Part shown: in pieces, positions 18,559-27,269 of the stretch
How the letters are laid out: every line of letters starts with the position of its first letter
How positions within the stretch are numbered: the first letter of the stretch is position 1
DNA from: Bradyrhizobium sp. CB1650
Lineage (GTDB): Bacteria > Pseudomonadota > Alphaproteobacteria > Rhizobiales > Xanthobacteraceae
Direction: 5' to 3'
Assembly: GCF_029761915.1 (NCBI RefSeq)
Contig: NZ_CP121695.1
Location: 7,717,501-7,781,500 of the forward strand
Length of the DNA stretch: 64,000 bases
Translations under genes and position numbers: made by a program
The notes under the pieces: generated by a model
The model's database searches: none
What the model was told of the DNA's origin: nothing
Seen by the model: the letters and a program-made list of their open reading frames with translations, nothing else

Positions 18559-19851
18559 CTAGGTCGTCATCGTCTCCCTCAAAGTTGAACCATGATACTC
18601 TTTTCGGAAAAGGCCGCGTTTCTGGAGGATCGGAACGACCGATCGCGTGAAAGCCTCGAATGAGCCGGGCATTTGGGTGGGCATCACAACGAAGCCATCG
18701 CAGCACTCTTGTTCGAAGAGTTGCTGAAGCTGATCAGCAACTCTCTCCGGCGTGCCCACGACTTGAAGACAAGCCTCGCCGACTGCGACGCGCTTGACCA
18801 CTTCGCCGAGAGTTAAATTGTTGACGATGGCCGTTTGAATGACGCCTTCGAAGTGGGCATGAGGCGCGGCTTCCGACAGGATGTCGCCAACCTGCATATC
18901 TATTGGATACTGCGAAAAATCTAACCCGGTGTAGGCTGAGACGAGAGGGATAGCGAGACGAGGTTCAATCAGTGCATTGATGTAGGCCCGCTTTTCGCGG
19001 GCAATTGATTCAGTTTCGCCCACGATGGGGGCTACCGATGCAAGAACTGCGCAGTCCTCCGGATTCCGTCCCGCTTTCGTGACACGATCCTTCATATCGG
19101 CATAGAATTTCTGCATGTTCGCCAACGAATGCTGGACCGTAAAGACAATTTCCGCGTAAGTAGCGGCGAACTTGCGTCCGCGAGGTGTAGATGAGCCAGC
19201 GTACATGATGACCGGGCTCCCCTGAGGACTCGGAGGAACGGTGAACGTGCCTCTTGCCCCGACAAATTTCCCGGCGATTTCGGTTTGGCGTATCTTCGTA
19301 CTGTCAATGAAGCAGCCGCTTTCCTTATCGACTACGAGTGCTCCGTCGGACCACCCCTTCCACATCGCGAGACAGATTTTTAGGACCTCCTCGGCACGAT
19401 CGTATCGCTCATGGCGCGACGGGAATGTATCATCGTCTAAACTCTCAGCCCAATCGCTCTGCGAGGCCATGATGTTCCAGGCTAGCCGGCCGCCGCTCAG
19501 AACATCGAGCGATGATAGTAGACGGGCTATCGCATGAGGCTCATGCAAACCGGTCGATATCGTCACGCCGATTCCAATATGCGAAGTCGCGCGCGCCATG
19601 ATGGCTGCAAGCGGAATAGGATCAAGCAGCGAGATCTGTCCGCCCCATGCCATCGCCGCTTCAGTGTGGAAGCACGGGATATCGGCAAAAACAATTCCAT
19701 CAAATCTAGCGACCTCGAGCGTTCGCGCAATGCTTTCCCAGAATGCTGGGTCAAGAAACCTGTTCTCCGCTTCTGGGTGACGCCACATGGCGTGGTGACA
19801 CGAGGCAGGCCCCGTAATGAGGAACGCTACGAGTTTCATTTGACGCAACAT
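18559..19851 (-). CDS. FMN-dependent monooxygenase, NtaA/SnaA/DszA (LLM) family
   Basis: 430 residues from the ATG at 19851; a longer frame opens at 19935, but homologues start near LVAFLITGPASCHHAMWRHP. Family blocks are visible: SLDVLSGGRLAWNIMAS, FPSRHERYDRAEEVLKICLAMW, GTFTVPPSPQGSPVIMYAGS and CDGFVVMPTQMPGSFEAF. These two-component enzymes use reduced FMN from a partner reductase to oxidise substrates such as nitrilotriacetate or sulfur heterocycles, or to carry out late steps in antibiotic synthesis. No reductase gene is adjacent. It is the last minus-strand gene of the set starting at 24249, though separated from the ligase gene by about 950 bp. A role as a tailoring oxygenase is inferred. 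Confidence 0.9.
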   Translation of the reverse strand: MLRQMKLVAFLITGPASCHHAMWRHPEAENRFLDPAFWESIARTLEVARFDGIVFADIPCFHTEAAMAWGGQISLLDPIPLAAIMARATSHIGIGVTISTGLHEPHAIARLLSSLDVLSGGRLAWNIMASQSDWAESLDDDTFPSRHERYDRAEEVLKICLAMWKGWSDGALVVDKESGCFIDSTKIRQTEIAGKFVGARGTFTVPPSPQGSPVIMYAGSSTPRGRKFAATYAEIVFTVQHSLANMQKFYADMKDRVTKAGRNPEDCAVLASVAPIVGETESIAREKRAYINALIEPRLAIPLVSAYTGLDFSQYPIDMQVGDILSEAAPHAHFEGVIQTAIVNNLTLGEVVKRVAVGEACLQVVGTPERVADQLQQLFEQECCDGFVVMPTQMPGSFEAFTRSVVPILQKRGLFRKEYHGSTLRETMTT

Positions 19852-20797
19852 TTCATTGCCCTGACGTTCAGCTGCTGGGAGATATGCCACTAGCGCGGGT
19901 GTTCGAGGTTGCAGCGAGTTGAGCGTCAGCCCCACGCTTGCAAAGTCGTCGTGGTTTCCCTTTCGCTGCGAATTCTGATCGACCTGCGGCGCAAAGTAAG
20001 CGGCACATTGCCGGTACCTTTTCCGAACGCGAGCTGATCAGCATATGCGAGCCGAGATATACAGGCAGGCGCCGTATATGGTTGACCATTGTTGGCACTT
20101 CGGACTCGCCGGGCCGAGTAATATTCGGGTCGGTGATTATGCCGGCGACGGTAGAGCGACGAAGGTCAAGGAACGGATCATGGCAGAGACGTATGCGAGG
20201 GCGTTGTTGCGTCGGAGGAGCCGCCCCGGCGCGGCCGCGTACCGCGAACTCTCTTCGCTTGGCAGAGGGTGGCGCGTGGACTGAGCTTTTTGACGGGGGA
20301 TGCCCCACTCTCGTTCCGTCAATATCTGAGCTGCGCTGGGAGGTGCGTGGAAGCGGCCATATGCAACGCGACTACGATCAGCATCGTGATTGGCGGTACT
20401 GGGGTTCTCGCAGCCGCGGGAGCGACCCGGGCTCGTTACGCGATGTGCTGCGTGCCATGGTGGCGTGACGACATGATCCCCAGCTCCCAGGGTGTGACGA
20501 TCATTGTCGCAACGAGGTGACTTCCATGAAGAGGTCGATACTCCGCCACACCGTGTGCGAGCAACTTGCCTATGAACCCTTCGCGGACACAATTTTCGTT
20601 CTCCGTTGCAAGCGAGCGAACCGTCTGAAACTTCTGGCCTTGGGGCCGATGCGGGCTGCCGCGGCGGCTGGAGCACTCCGCGCTCTGTTTGCCGCCCGTT
20701 ACGCGGCCTACTGTTGTGAATAGCCCGGCAAGCCAGATGCCCAAATCTAACTGTGAGCGTAACTCGAATAGCTGAACTATTCGACAACAGCGGCCGG
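19852..20797. other. 950-bp gap without a recognised gene
   Basis: Frames of 60-245 codons exist on both strands but have no recognised domain or ribosome site. Part of a minus-strand frame near 20440-20500 is hydrophobic. The gap probably contains a promoter for the monooxygenase gene and possibly a decayed gene. Confidence 0.4.
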
Positions 20798-21817
20798 TTA
20801 CCTATTGAAGTAGGCAATGAGTAACTCGGCAACCTGATCTGAACGATCGATCCCAGAAGCAAGTTGTGTGTCATATAGCCCGCCGGTATTCGCTATATTG
20901 AATTCGAGTACATATGGATAAGCCATATCTATGCCGGCGAAAGTGATTCCATGTGCCATCAGTTTTTGACCAACCAACTCGGCAAGCTCAACTTCGCGGG
21001 AATGTAGATCGACGGGAACCAACCTTCCTCCTTGCGTAAGATTCGACCGATGATCGTCTGGAGAACTTTGCCGGCCGTGCCAGGCAACCGCCTTTCCGCA
21101 TGTCACAATGATGCGTTTTTCCCCTTGGGCCACCTCCGGGATATGTTGCTGAAGAATGGCGTACTCAGCTTTAAAGCCACGTACGCCATGCCCGAGCTCG
21201 TGTTTCCCGTGTTGCGCGACGGCACCAAATTCGTCTAGTGCGACGGTGTTTCCGGTGAGGCATTGGAGAATTGTTCGAACATTTGATCCATTTGGAGAGA
21301 GCAAAAAGACGTTCTGCCCGCCGAAGGCGTTGGGCGGTTTGGCGACCAAGCATTGATCTTGGATCTGCTGATAACGTTCCCACATTAACGAGAAATCGTT
21401 CGAGATATATGAGGTCGGCCTATTCTCTTTCGGTACGACATAACCAGCCGCGTGTTTCGTGTCTAGAAAGGCCAGCCCCTCGACGCTGTTAACGAAGCGA
21501 ACGTTTTGAGAAGCTAGCCACAACATTTGCCAAACATCGCGCGCCACGAGCGGATGAGGTGGAGTCATGACCCAGATCAGCTGGCACTCATCTAGGAAGT
21601 ATGCATCTCGATCTCCCAGTGCCGCAGAGCCTGGATAGTAGGGTTGGCCGTCTTCCGGCACCCGCACACCTCGTGCGAAATAACGATAGTCGTCCGCCGC
21701 AATAGTATTCACGTCACCGAGAATTACCTCCCAGCCGAGACGACGGAAAGCATTACTGATAGGTGCATCATTTTCACCCAAGCAATTGAGGTGCCTTGTC
21801 AGAATAAGCAATCTCAC
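20798..21817 (-). CDS. ATP-grasp ligase, glutathione-synthetase-like
   Basis: 339 residues starting at a GTG with a near-perfect AGGAGG 7 bases upstream. The fold order fits prokaryotic GshB: an N-terminal pre-ATP-grasp domain (LLILTRHLNCLGENDAPISN, AYFLDECQLIWVMTPPHPLV), then ATP-grasp strands (CLVAKPPNAFGGQNVFLL, GEKRIIVTCGKAVAWHGRQ). The end is YVLEFNIANTGGLYDTQLASG, equivalent to the GshB metal-binding E-x-N-x-x-x-P/G motif. Such enzymes join a carboxyl-phosphate to an amine. Here it would amidate or couple an amino acid made by the upstream genes. It is not the housekeeping GshB, whose sequence differs. Same strand as, and 333 bp after, the oxygenase gene. Confidence 0.85.
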   Translation of the reverse strand: MRLLILTRHLNCLGENDAPISNAFRRLGWEVILGDVNTIAADDYRYFARGVRVPEDGQPYYPGSAALGDRDAYFLDECQLIWVMTPPHPLVARDVWQMLWLASQNVRFVNSVEGLAFLDTKHAAGYVVPKENRPTSYISNDFSLMWERYQQIQDQCLVAKPPNAFGGQNVFLLSPNGSNVRTILQCLTGNTVALDEFGAVAQHGKHELGHGVRGFKAEYAILQQHIPEVAQGEKRIIVTCGKAVAWHGRQSSPDDHRSNLTQGGRLVPVDLHSREVELAELVGQKLMAHGITFAGIDMAYPYVLEFNIANTGGLYDTQLASGIDRSDQVAELLIAYFNR

Positions 21818-22150
21818 GACGTCCTCCTGGCCAGATTGGCAAACAGCGTACTAGTTGCGCGCAGAGCTGATGGTACCGAGGTCTCGCGTCATCCGGTCGA
21901 ACGTAACGTTTGCTCTCGTGATGCTAGCTAGAGTCTCGCTCGGTTCAAGGATAAATCGCAAATTCCATGCCAGGACTCTCTGGTCTCTAAGCGACTGATT
22001 TGGTTCGACACTCTAATCCGATGAATGATTGACGCGTGTTCTAGATCCGACACGATTGGTGCTGTTGTCACAGGTCGAACACCGGTCGCAGCTCCTACCA
22101 CTCGACGGTCTCGTTGACGTTGCCCTGGCCGCACGCGAGGTACTCCAACT
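21818..22150. other. 333-bp spacer within the minus-strand gene set
   Basis: No gene seen. A promoter for the ligase gene may lie here. The only sequence feature I can support is the strong ribosome site next to 21817. Confidence 0.4.
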
Positions 22151-22987
22151 TCAGGTCCACCAGAGAGCAAGGTCTGGCGCGGCAAACCCGAAGAAGCTAT
22201 TGAGGACCAGCCGCCGCTTTCCGGCGAATGGCGTAACCCCATGAACGAACCCACCGTCGATAAGGGCAATGTCTCCCGCCTTTAGCTGGAAGTCGTGATA
22301 GGGGACGTCTTTAAGATACGTGCCGGAGTAGGGATATCCCGTAGTCTGTACACGCTGAGCCTTTCGATCGGCGACTGTTGGCTTATGGCTCCAAATCCGC
22401 AAACTACCCCCTTGATCGGCAACGCTAGGATAGAAGTTCAGGGCAACAACGGTGTTGTTCGCCACCGAGGAGATATCGTAGTCGTTCCCAGCATAGAGCA
22501 CCTGAGCTACGTCATCGTGAGGCTCCAGAGCATACGTTCCGACACCAGACCAACAGATGGCGCGACAAGTGTTCGCTTCTCCGTGTTTTGAGCGGGACAA
22601 TCTTAATTCAATTCCTCGCTGGCGGAGCTCTCGCCTCAATGCCTCGAACAATCCGTGGACCGGGTTGACCATATTGGCAAAAAGAGCATCTACGAACGGT
22701 CGGGCGTTCTCCGAATCTGCGAAATACGTGGCTGCATCCTTACGATAGTGAGACGCACCAACATATTGTCCGGGCACTCCATCATTCCTTTCTTTGAGAC
22801 CGGGATTGCCAGTGAAGTTCGCGGTAATCTCGGCTGCAACTTCGAGATTGAAGCCTCCTTTGATATGCACGCCAGTGATCTCACCCTTCATAATAGAGAT
22901 AATCTCAGCGGTGCTGATCGAGCCGCTTCTTTCTCTGATCGCAAGAGGCGAGATCGTTGGCGCTTGAGTTGCTTGCTTCGCTGTCAT
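22151..22987 (-). CDS. Fe(II)/2-oxoglutarate-dependent oxygenase
   Basis: 278 residues. The facial triad is visible: H157 and D159 in LEPHDDVAQV, and H249 in LIDGGFVHGV, followed by Arg in FAGKRRLVLN (R258/R259), the likely 2-oxoglutarate anchor. The Asp of the HxD motif is present, so hydroxylation or desaturation is more likely than halogenation, where it is replaced by Gly or Ala. The ATG overlaps the stop of the aminotransferase gene (ATGA), implying translational coupling and a shared pathway. A natural guess is hydroxylation of diaminobutyrate or its derivative. EctD-type ectoine hydroxylase is a different subgroup. Confidence 0.85.
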   Translation of the reverse strand: MTAKQATQAPTISPLAIRERSGSISTAEIISIMKGEITGVHIKGGFNLEVAAEITANFTGNPGLKERNDGVPGQYVGASHYRKDAATYFADSENARPFVDALFANMVNPVHGLFEALRRELRQRGIELRLSRSKHGEANTCRAICWSGVGTYALEPHDDVAQVLYAGNDYDISSVANNTVVALNFYPSVADQGGSLRIWSHKPTVADRKAQRVQTTGYPYSGTYLKDVPYHDFQLKAGDIALIDGGFVHGVTPFAGKRRLVLNSFFGFAAPDLALWWT

Positions 22988-24249
22988 TGGCTTTGCTCCT
23001 GTATTGCGTGATCGAGAATGGCGATGGCATCATCTAATTCGGTATCCGTTATGGTGATCGGCGGTAGGACTTTGATGACGTCGCGATTTGGCCCCGAAGA
23101 TTCGATGAGCAAGCCCTTCTGGAAAGCAAGATCGTGCACACGACCGACAACCTCCTGTGAGCGGCACTTGAGGCCGGCCATCAGACCGCGGCCACGCTTT
23201 TGCTCGATGACGTCAGGAAATTTCTCCAGGAGGTGATCAAGGTGTGCTTGCAACTTGATTGCCGTCCGCTCTACGCCTGCAGTAAACTGCTTGTTGGACC
23301 ACATTTTGCACATGGCTACCGCGGTCACAAAGGCGAGATTGTTACCTCTGAAGGTCCCGCTATGTTCCCCAGGGGTCCATATGTCTATGTCGGGGCGAAT
23401 CAGAACAACGGATAACGGATTACCTGAACCGCTCAGCGATTTGGAAAGACAGATGATATCTGGTTCGATTTTTGCGGTCTCGAACGAGAAGAAGTCGCCC
23501 GTTCGTCCCGCCCCCGCCTGAATGTCGTCAACGATCAAAAGAACACCATGCTTACGGCAAATGCGCTGAATTGCCGCGAGCCAAGCTGGCGATGCGGTGT
23601 TCATGCCACCTTCCGCCTGGATCGTCTCCAAAATAATTGCAGCGGGTTTTTCCACGCCGCTCCCCGGATCACCCAATACATGGTCGATGTAACTTGCGGA
23701 ATCGAATGCGCGATTCGGGTAGCCCTCGTAGGGGACTCGGATCACATCCTGGCGAGAAACGCCGCCTAGGTTTCTGGTGGACGCCGAGCCCGACACCGCT
23801 AACGAGCCGAGAGACATACCGTGGAAGGCATTCGTGAAGGCCATAACGCTTGAACGGCCAGTATATTTTCGGGCGAGGGCAAGCGCCGCTTCATTGGCGT
23901 TGGTGCCGGTAGGGCCAGGAAATTGAATCTTGTAAGAGAGGCCCCTCGTCTTCAGAATCGATTCGACAAACACTTCAATGAAGTCCCGTTTCGCGGCTGT
24001 ATTCATGTCAAGCGACAAAAGAATGTTTCCGCCAGTGAGATATTCAATCGCCGGTTGGACTATATCGGGATTATTATGCCCGTAGTTAAGTGCTCCGGAC
24101 CCTACAAAGAAATCAATATAAGGTTTACCCATCTCGTCCCAGATTATCGCCCCACGAGCCTTCGTAAAGACTGTGGGGAATGATCGCGCATACCGGCGAA
24201 CGTTTGATTCATGAGCTGCGAAAGTGTCGGTATTCATCTTAGTATCCAT
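22984..24249 (-). CDS. Class III aminotransferase, EctB-like (diaminobutyrate--2-oxoglutarate type)
   Basis: 421 residues, full length. It is close to EctB/DABA aminotransferases: YIDFFVGSGALNYGHNNP, KIQFPGPTGTNANEAALALA, AFTNAFHGMSLGSLAVSG, LIVDDIQAGAGRTGDFFSFE, ICLSKSLSG (PLP Lys K270, with D242 contacting the pyridine) and HSGTFRGNNLAFV. Known members convert aspartate-4-semialdehyde to L-2,4-diaminobutyrate. The ectoine genes ectA and ectC are absent, so the diamine would be used for something else. ATG at 24249 (or the in-frame ATG at 24237) lacks a strong ribosome site. It is first in the minus-strand set and coupled to the oxygenase; an 88-bp tandem duplication lies just upstream. Confidence 0.92.
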   Translation of the reverse strand: MDTKMNTDTFAAHESNVRRYARSFPTVFTKARGAIIWDEMGKPYIDFFVGSGALNYGHNNPDIVQPAIEYLTGGNILLSLDMNTAAKRDFIEVFVESILKTRGLSYKIQFPGPTGTNANEAALALARKYTGRSSVMAFTNAFHGMSLGSLAVSGSASTRNLGGVSRQDVIRVPYEGYPNRAFDSASYIDHVLGDPGSGVEKPAAIILETIQAEGGMNTASPAWLAAIQRICRKHGVLLIVDDIQAGAGRTGDFFSFETAKIEPDIICLSKSLSGSGNPLSVVLIRPDIDIWTPGEHSGTFRGNNLAFVTAVAMCKMWSNKQFTAGVERTAIKLQAHLDHLLEKFPDVIEQKRGRGLMAGLKCRSQEVVGRVHDLAFQKGLLIESSGPNRDVIKVLPPITITDTELDDAIAILDHAIQEQSQ

Positions 24250-24305
24250 ATGCCTAAGATTCGGGAGATTCGTTCTTGCTTTGCCTAGCGCCTCTTACCT
24301 ACACA

Positions 24306-24481
24306 AGAACCGTTATCGGTGAACCTATAGAGATTGGTAGTTTCGTAAAATCGGGCCGCTTGTGGCTATCGTGTGTGTCATCAACATGGGGGCAGAACCG
24401 TTATCGGTGAACCTATAGAGATTGGTAGTTTCGTAAAATCGGGCCGCTTGTGGCTATCGTGTGTGTCATCAACATGGGGGC
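24306..24481. repeat. Perfect 88-bp tandem duplication upstream of the aminotransferase
   Basis: Unit 1 is 24306-24393 and unit 2 is 24394-24481; I see no mismatch between them. It begins 57 bp before the aminotransferase start, so it duplicates promoter-proximal DNA. On the minus strand each unit contains CGATTTTAC and CCAATCT, words that also occur in nod boxes but here in the wrong spacing. It may be a recent slippage event or a duplicated regulatory site. Confidence 0.9.
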
Positions 24482-25015
24482 TGTTACTTCGGACCGAGCG
24501 GCTGCGACGTAGCACAGAGTCTCTATCGAATCCTAAGTTCCCTCAGGCGGCTGAGAATTTGTCCGATCTGCCGATAGGCGCGATGTGATCGGTGCGCATA
24601 GCGCAGCACCCGATCCTGGTCCGGTTTGGCATGATGCCAGACTCCTGACGCGGTCTACCATCTGAGCTGCGATTGAAGTCTTGTGCTGTCGTACGTCCCT
24701 GCTCGACGATTTGGAAATCGATGAACACGATCACGCAGATGCGTTTTCGGTTGATCTATCGGATCCACGGGCGGCACATTACCAGCCTCCCAGATGTACG
24801 CACCTACCAAGTTCGCCCAAGCGGCCACTCGAGGCATCGCACGATCATTTCCGGCCAGGTCGCGTTTATGCTGCGCCAGTCGAACGGCTATGGCGCAGCG
24901 TCAAATGAGAGGGAGCGGCCCCATGACAGCGTCAGCGATGCACTCGCTTCGATCGGCCGATCACTCGATTTCTACAACCGCACATCAGAACACCCATCTG
25001 TTTATATCGTGGTTA
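24482..25015. other. 530-bp stretch without a recognised gene
   Basis: Short frames only, with no domain recognised. It may contain far-upstream control DNA of the aminotransferase gene or transposase scraps too decayed to name. Confidence 0.4.
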
Positions 25016-25019
25016 TCTC

Positions 25020-25520
25020 AGGTTCTGTTGCGCTCGTTCGGCGATAGATTGAGCGGCAGCTGTTGTCAGGGAGGCACGAGCAAACATCCACAGGCCGTCC
25101 GATAGCGGATGGATGGCTGCGATTTCGTCGGATTCGGAGACGAGCCGGGCGCAATCTTGAGGAGCTTTGCCGCGTTGCTGAGGTTTAGCCAGGGCTCGAT
25201 TCCGTCCTTTGCCGGGCTCGAACACCGGGATGCGACAGTTCGAGCGCTCGAGGTGACACGCTCGCGCGTCCAGCGATTGCTGTTACTGGTATTGAGGCTG
25301 TTGCGGTTGAGCAGGTCGGCGATCAGATCGTCACTCGCGATCAGCACCAGTTGGTGTACAGCTTCGATGATTTTGGCGGAGGTGCTGTTGCGCTGCCAGC
25401 GCCGGCGCTTGGGCAGGCGTATCTCGCTGACCCAGTGGACGATGAGGACGATCTCGGAAGCCGCATCGTCGATATCGGCCACGAGCTCATGGATGACGGT
25501 GCGCACAATCCGCTTCTTGA
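25020..25520 (-). pseudogene. Serine recombinase C-terminal remnant
   Basis: The minus strand reads KKRIVRTVIHELVADIDDAA, EIVLIVHWVSEIRLPKRRR, IIEAVHQLVLIASDDLIADLLNR and RWTRERVTSSA, then DGIEPWLNLSNAAKLLKIAP and, in another frame, IAAIHPLSDGLWMFARASL. This is the long C-terminal region of large serine recombinases common in rhizobia. The N-terminal catalytic Ser domain is absent and replaced by a TauD fragment. One frameshift lies near 25130. Confidence 0.7.
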
Positions 25521-25960
25521 GCCGCGAATCCGTTCTCGGCGCATGCTGGGTCGACCGGTTGTCCCAGATTACAACGTCGCCCGATTTCCAGCTCCCGCTC
25601 ACGGTATTTCCCGGTAGGAGTGAAGCCGCTCGAACAGCTTGTGACTAGCATATTTCTCCAGGCCATCAACGTTCTGCACGGAATGTCCGAGCACGAGCAA
25701 GCGCTCGCCCGTCTCGGGGATGGACGCGAACAACCGGACATGCGGTTTCGTAGCTTGTTCGTGAAGACATTATCGAATTGCTCCGGGTACGCACGGGGCA
25801 CACAGAGCCGAGATCAGCCGGGTTGCTTCGGGAACGAAGGGCGGATCTGATTGCCGCATGGTGAACGACCTCGCTGGACGTTGTTGATCGTAGAATGGAT
25901 CCCCGTTCAGTCAATGAAACGAAACCAGCTTTGCTTTCCGCGGCGAGCAATGATCGCTTC
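25500..25960 (-). pseudogene. TauD/TfdA-family dioxygenase remnant
   Basis: In minus-strand order: TSYETACPVVRVHPR (near 25740-25790), then PETGERLLVLGHSVQNVDGL, then LFERLHSY, then WKSGDVVIWDNRSTQHAP (25600-25550). These match the C-terminal half of alpha-ketoglutarate dioxygenases, including the distal metal His in the DNRSTQHAP motif. Frameshifts near 25740 and 25620 break it, and the end is fused in frame to the serine recombinase scrap. Confidence 0.65.
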
Positions 25961-26214
25961 GTCGGCCGTGCAGGCGCGGAAATATTTGCGATTATGATAG
26001 TCCATTCGATCAGTTGGCGCGCTCAACAAACAGTGCAAATTCATTTCATCGACAGCTTTGCGATCATCGACATAGAGTCACTCGTCAAATACGCAAGCGC
26101 GCCCTCCCGACAACGACCAACATTTGCGAGCCACTCCATGAGCGAACGGCAACACTTTCCCTAAACTTCTTCATCTATCCGGACGGCCCTCACGAGACGG
26201 CGTGGCGTCACAAA

Positions 26215-26830
26215 GCCTCGACGACGGACCGTCAGCTACTGCCAGGAGCTGGCGCAGCGCGCTGAAGCGCACAAGTTTGCCGCGGTCCTTTTCGCCGACG
26301 GCGCCCATGCTGTCGGACAATGTCCGTTACGCGCAGCGCTTTCGCGCCGAACCAGTCACCTCCTCACCGCGATCGCGTCTCCCACCCGGCGTATCGGCCT
26401 GATCGCGACGGCATCAACAATCTACACGGAGCCCTACAATCTCGCGCGACTGTTCGCCTCGCTCGACCACATCAGCGGCGGGCGTGCGGGGTGGAACATT
26501 GTCACGGCCAGCTCGCCGCAGGCAGCGCAGAATTTCGGGCTGCCCGAGCATCCTCCTCACCACGAGCGCTACGAACGGGCCAGGGAATATCTCGATGTCA
26601 TCACCAGGCTATGGGACAGCTGGGAAGACGACGCGCTGTTCAACGACCCGGTTTCAGGCATTTTTGCCGACACGAGCAAGATCCACACGATCGACCACAT
26701 CGGCAAGCATTTCTGCGTGCGCGGTCCGCTCAATGTCTCGCGACCGCCGCAGGGGCGGCCGGTCTACATCCAGGCCGGCTCGTCCGAAGATGGTGCGAGT
26801 ACTCGAACCGCCCGCTTGCGCCCGAGACCT
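26215..26830 (+). pseudogene. Second NtaA-type flavin monooxygenase remnant
   Basis: Plus-strand frames give CQELAQRAEAHKFAAVLFAD, TRRIGLIATASTIYTEPYNL, ARLFASLDHISGGRAGWNIV, HHERYERAREYLDVITRLWD, DTSKIHTIDHIGKHFCVRGP and GRPVYIQAGSSEDG. This is the middle of an LLM monooxygenase related to, but distinct from, the gene at 18559. The N-terminus and last third are missing and frames shift near 26330, 26470 and 26800. Confidence 0.8.
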
Positions 26831-27269
26831 TCCTCGAGTGGCGATCGGAGTCGACGCTGATTTCTCCCGAGGACGCAGCTTTCCCGTGCGTGCGTTTTTT
26901 CAACGCTGCATCGCTGTAATACGCCAGATTTCTGCGCCGGGAATGCAGTAATCTAGCAATTTCTGAGAGTTCAGCACCTCTTCGAGGTATACGAGAGGCG
27001 CTTCGATAGATGATTCCTCTACGGCAACTTTTAGCCAGGTGCGAGAACTCGCCGACAATCTGAATTCTGGGTAAAACATCGATGAGCTCAAGCGTTGAGA
27101 GACCGTTGCACATAACGTTCAACTAGGGAGCGAGTGGACCAATTTCCAGAATGACGGCCGCGACCGCGCAGGACAAACATTCCCTGATGCTGGCCAAAAG
27201 CTGCGCATCATCGCGCTTCCTTTCTGCCCGTTGGATCCCTGGGTCCAGCAAGGCACGGCAGGGGCTGCT
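26831..27269. other. 440-bp gap before the MFS_3 gene
   Basis: No recognised gene. A short minus-strand frame (26900-27091) has balanced composition but no ribosome site or domain. Confidence 0.4.

Noticed and set aside
20137..20874. 245-codon minus-strand frame in the gap after the ligase gene
   Set aside because: Low-complexity Arg/Pro/Ser-rich translation with no domain or ribosome site; it also overlaps the end of the ligase gene.
22984..24249. Ectoine biosynthesis locus
   Set aside because: Only an EctB-like enzyme is present; no acetyltransferase (EctA) or ectoine synthase (EctC), and the adjacent oxygenase is not a clear EctD.
24306..24481. nod-box-like words (CGATTTTAC, CCAATCT) in the 88-bp repeat
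   Set aside because: The words are separated by 7 extra bases and the upstream ATC-N9-GAT pattern is missing, so it does not match a nod box.
24306..24481. CRISPR array
   Set aside because: Two long head-to-tail units without spacers and no cas genes; a tandem duplication.
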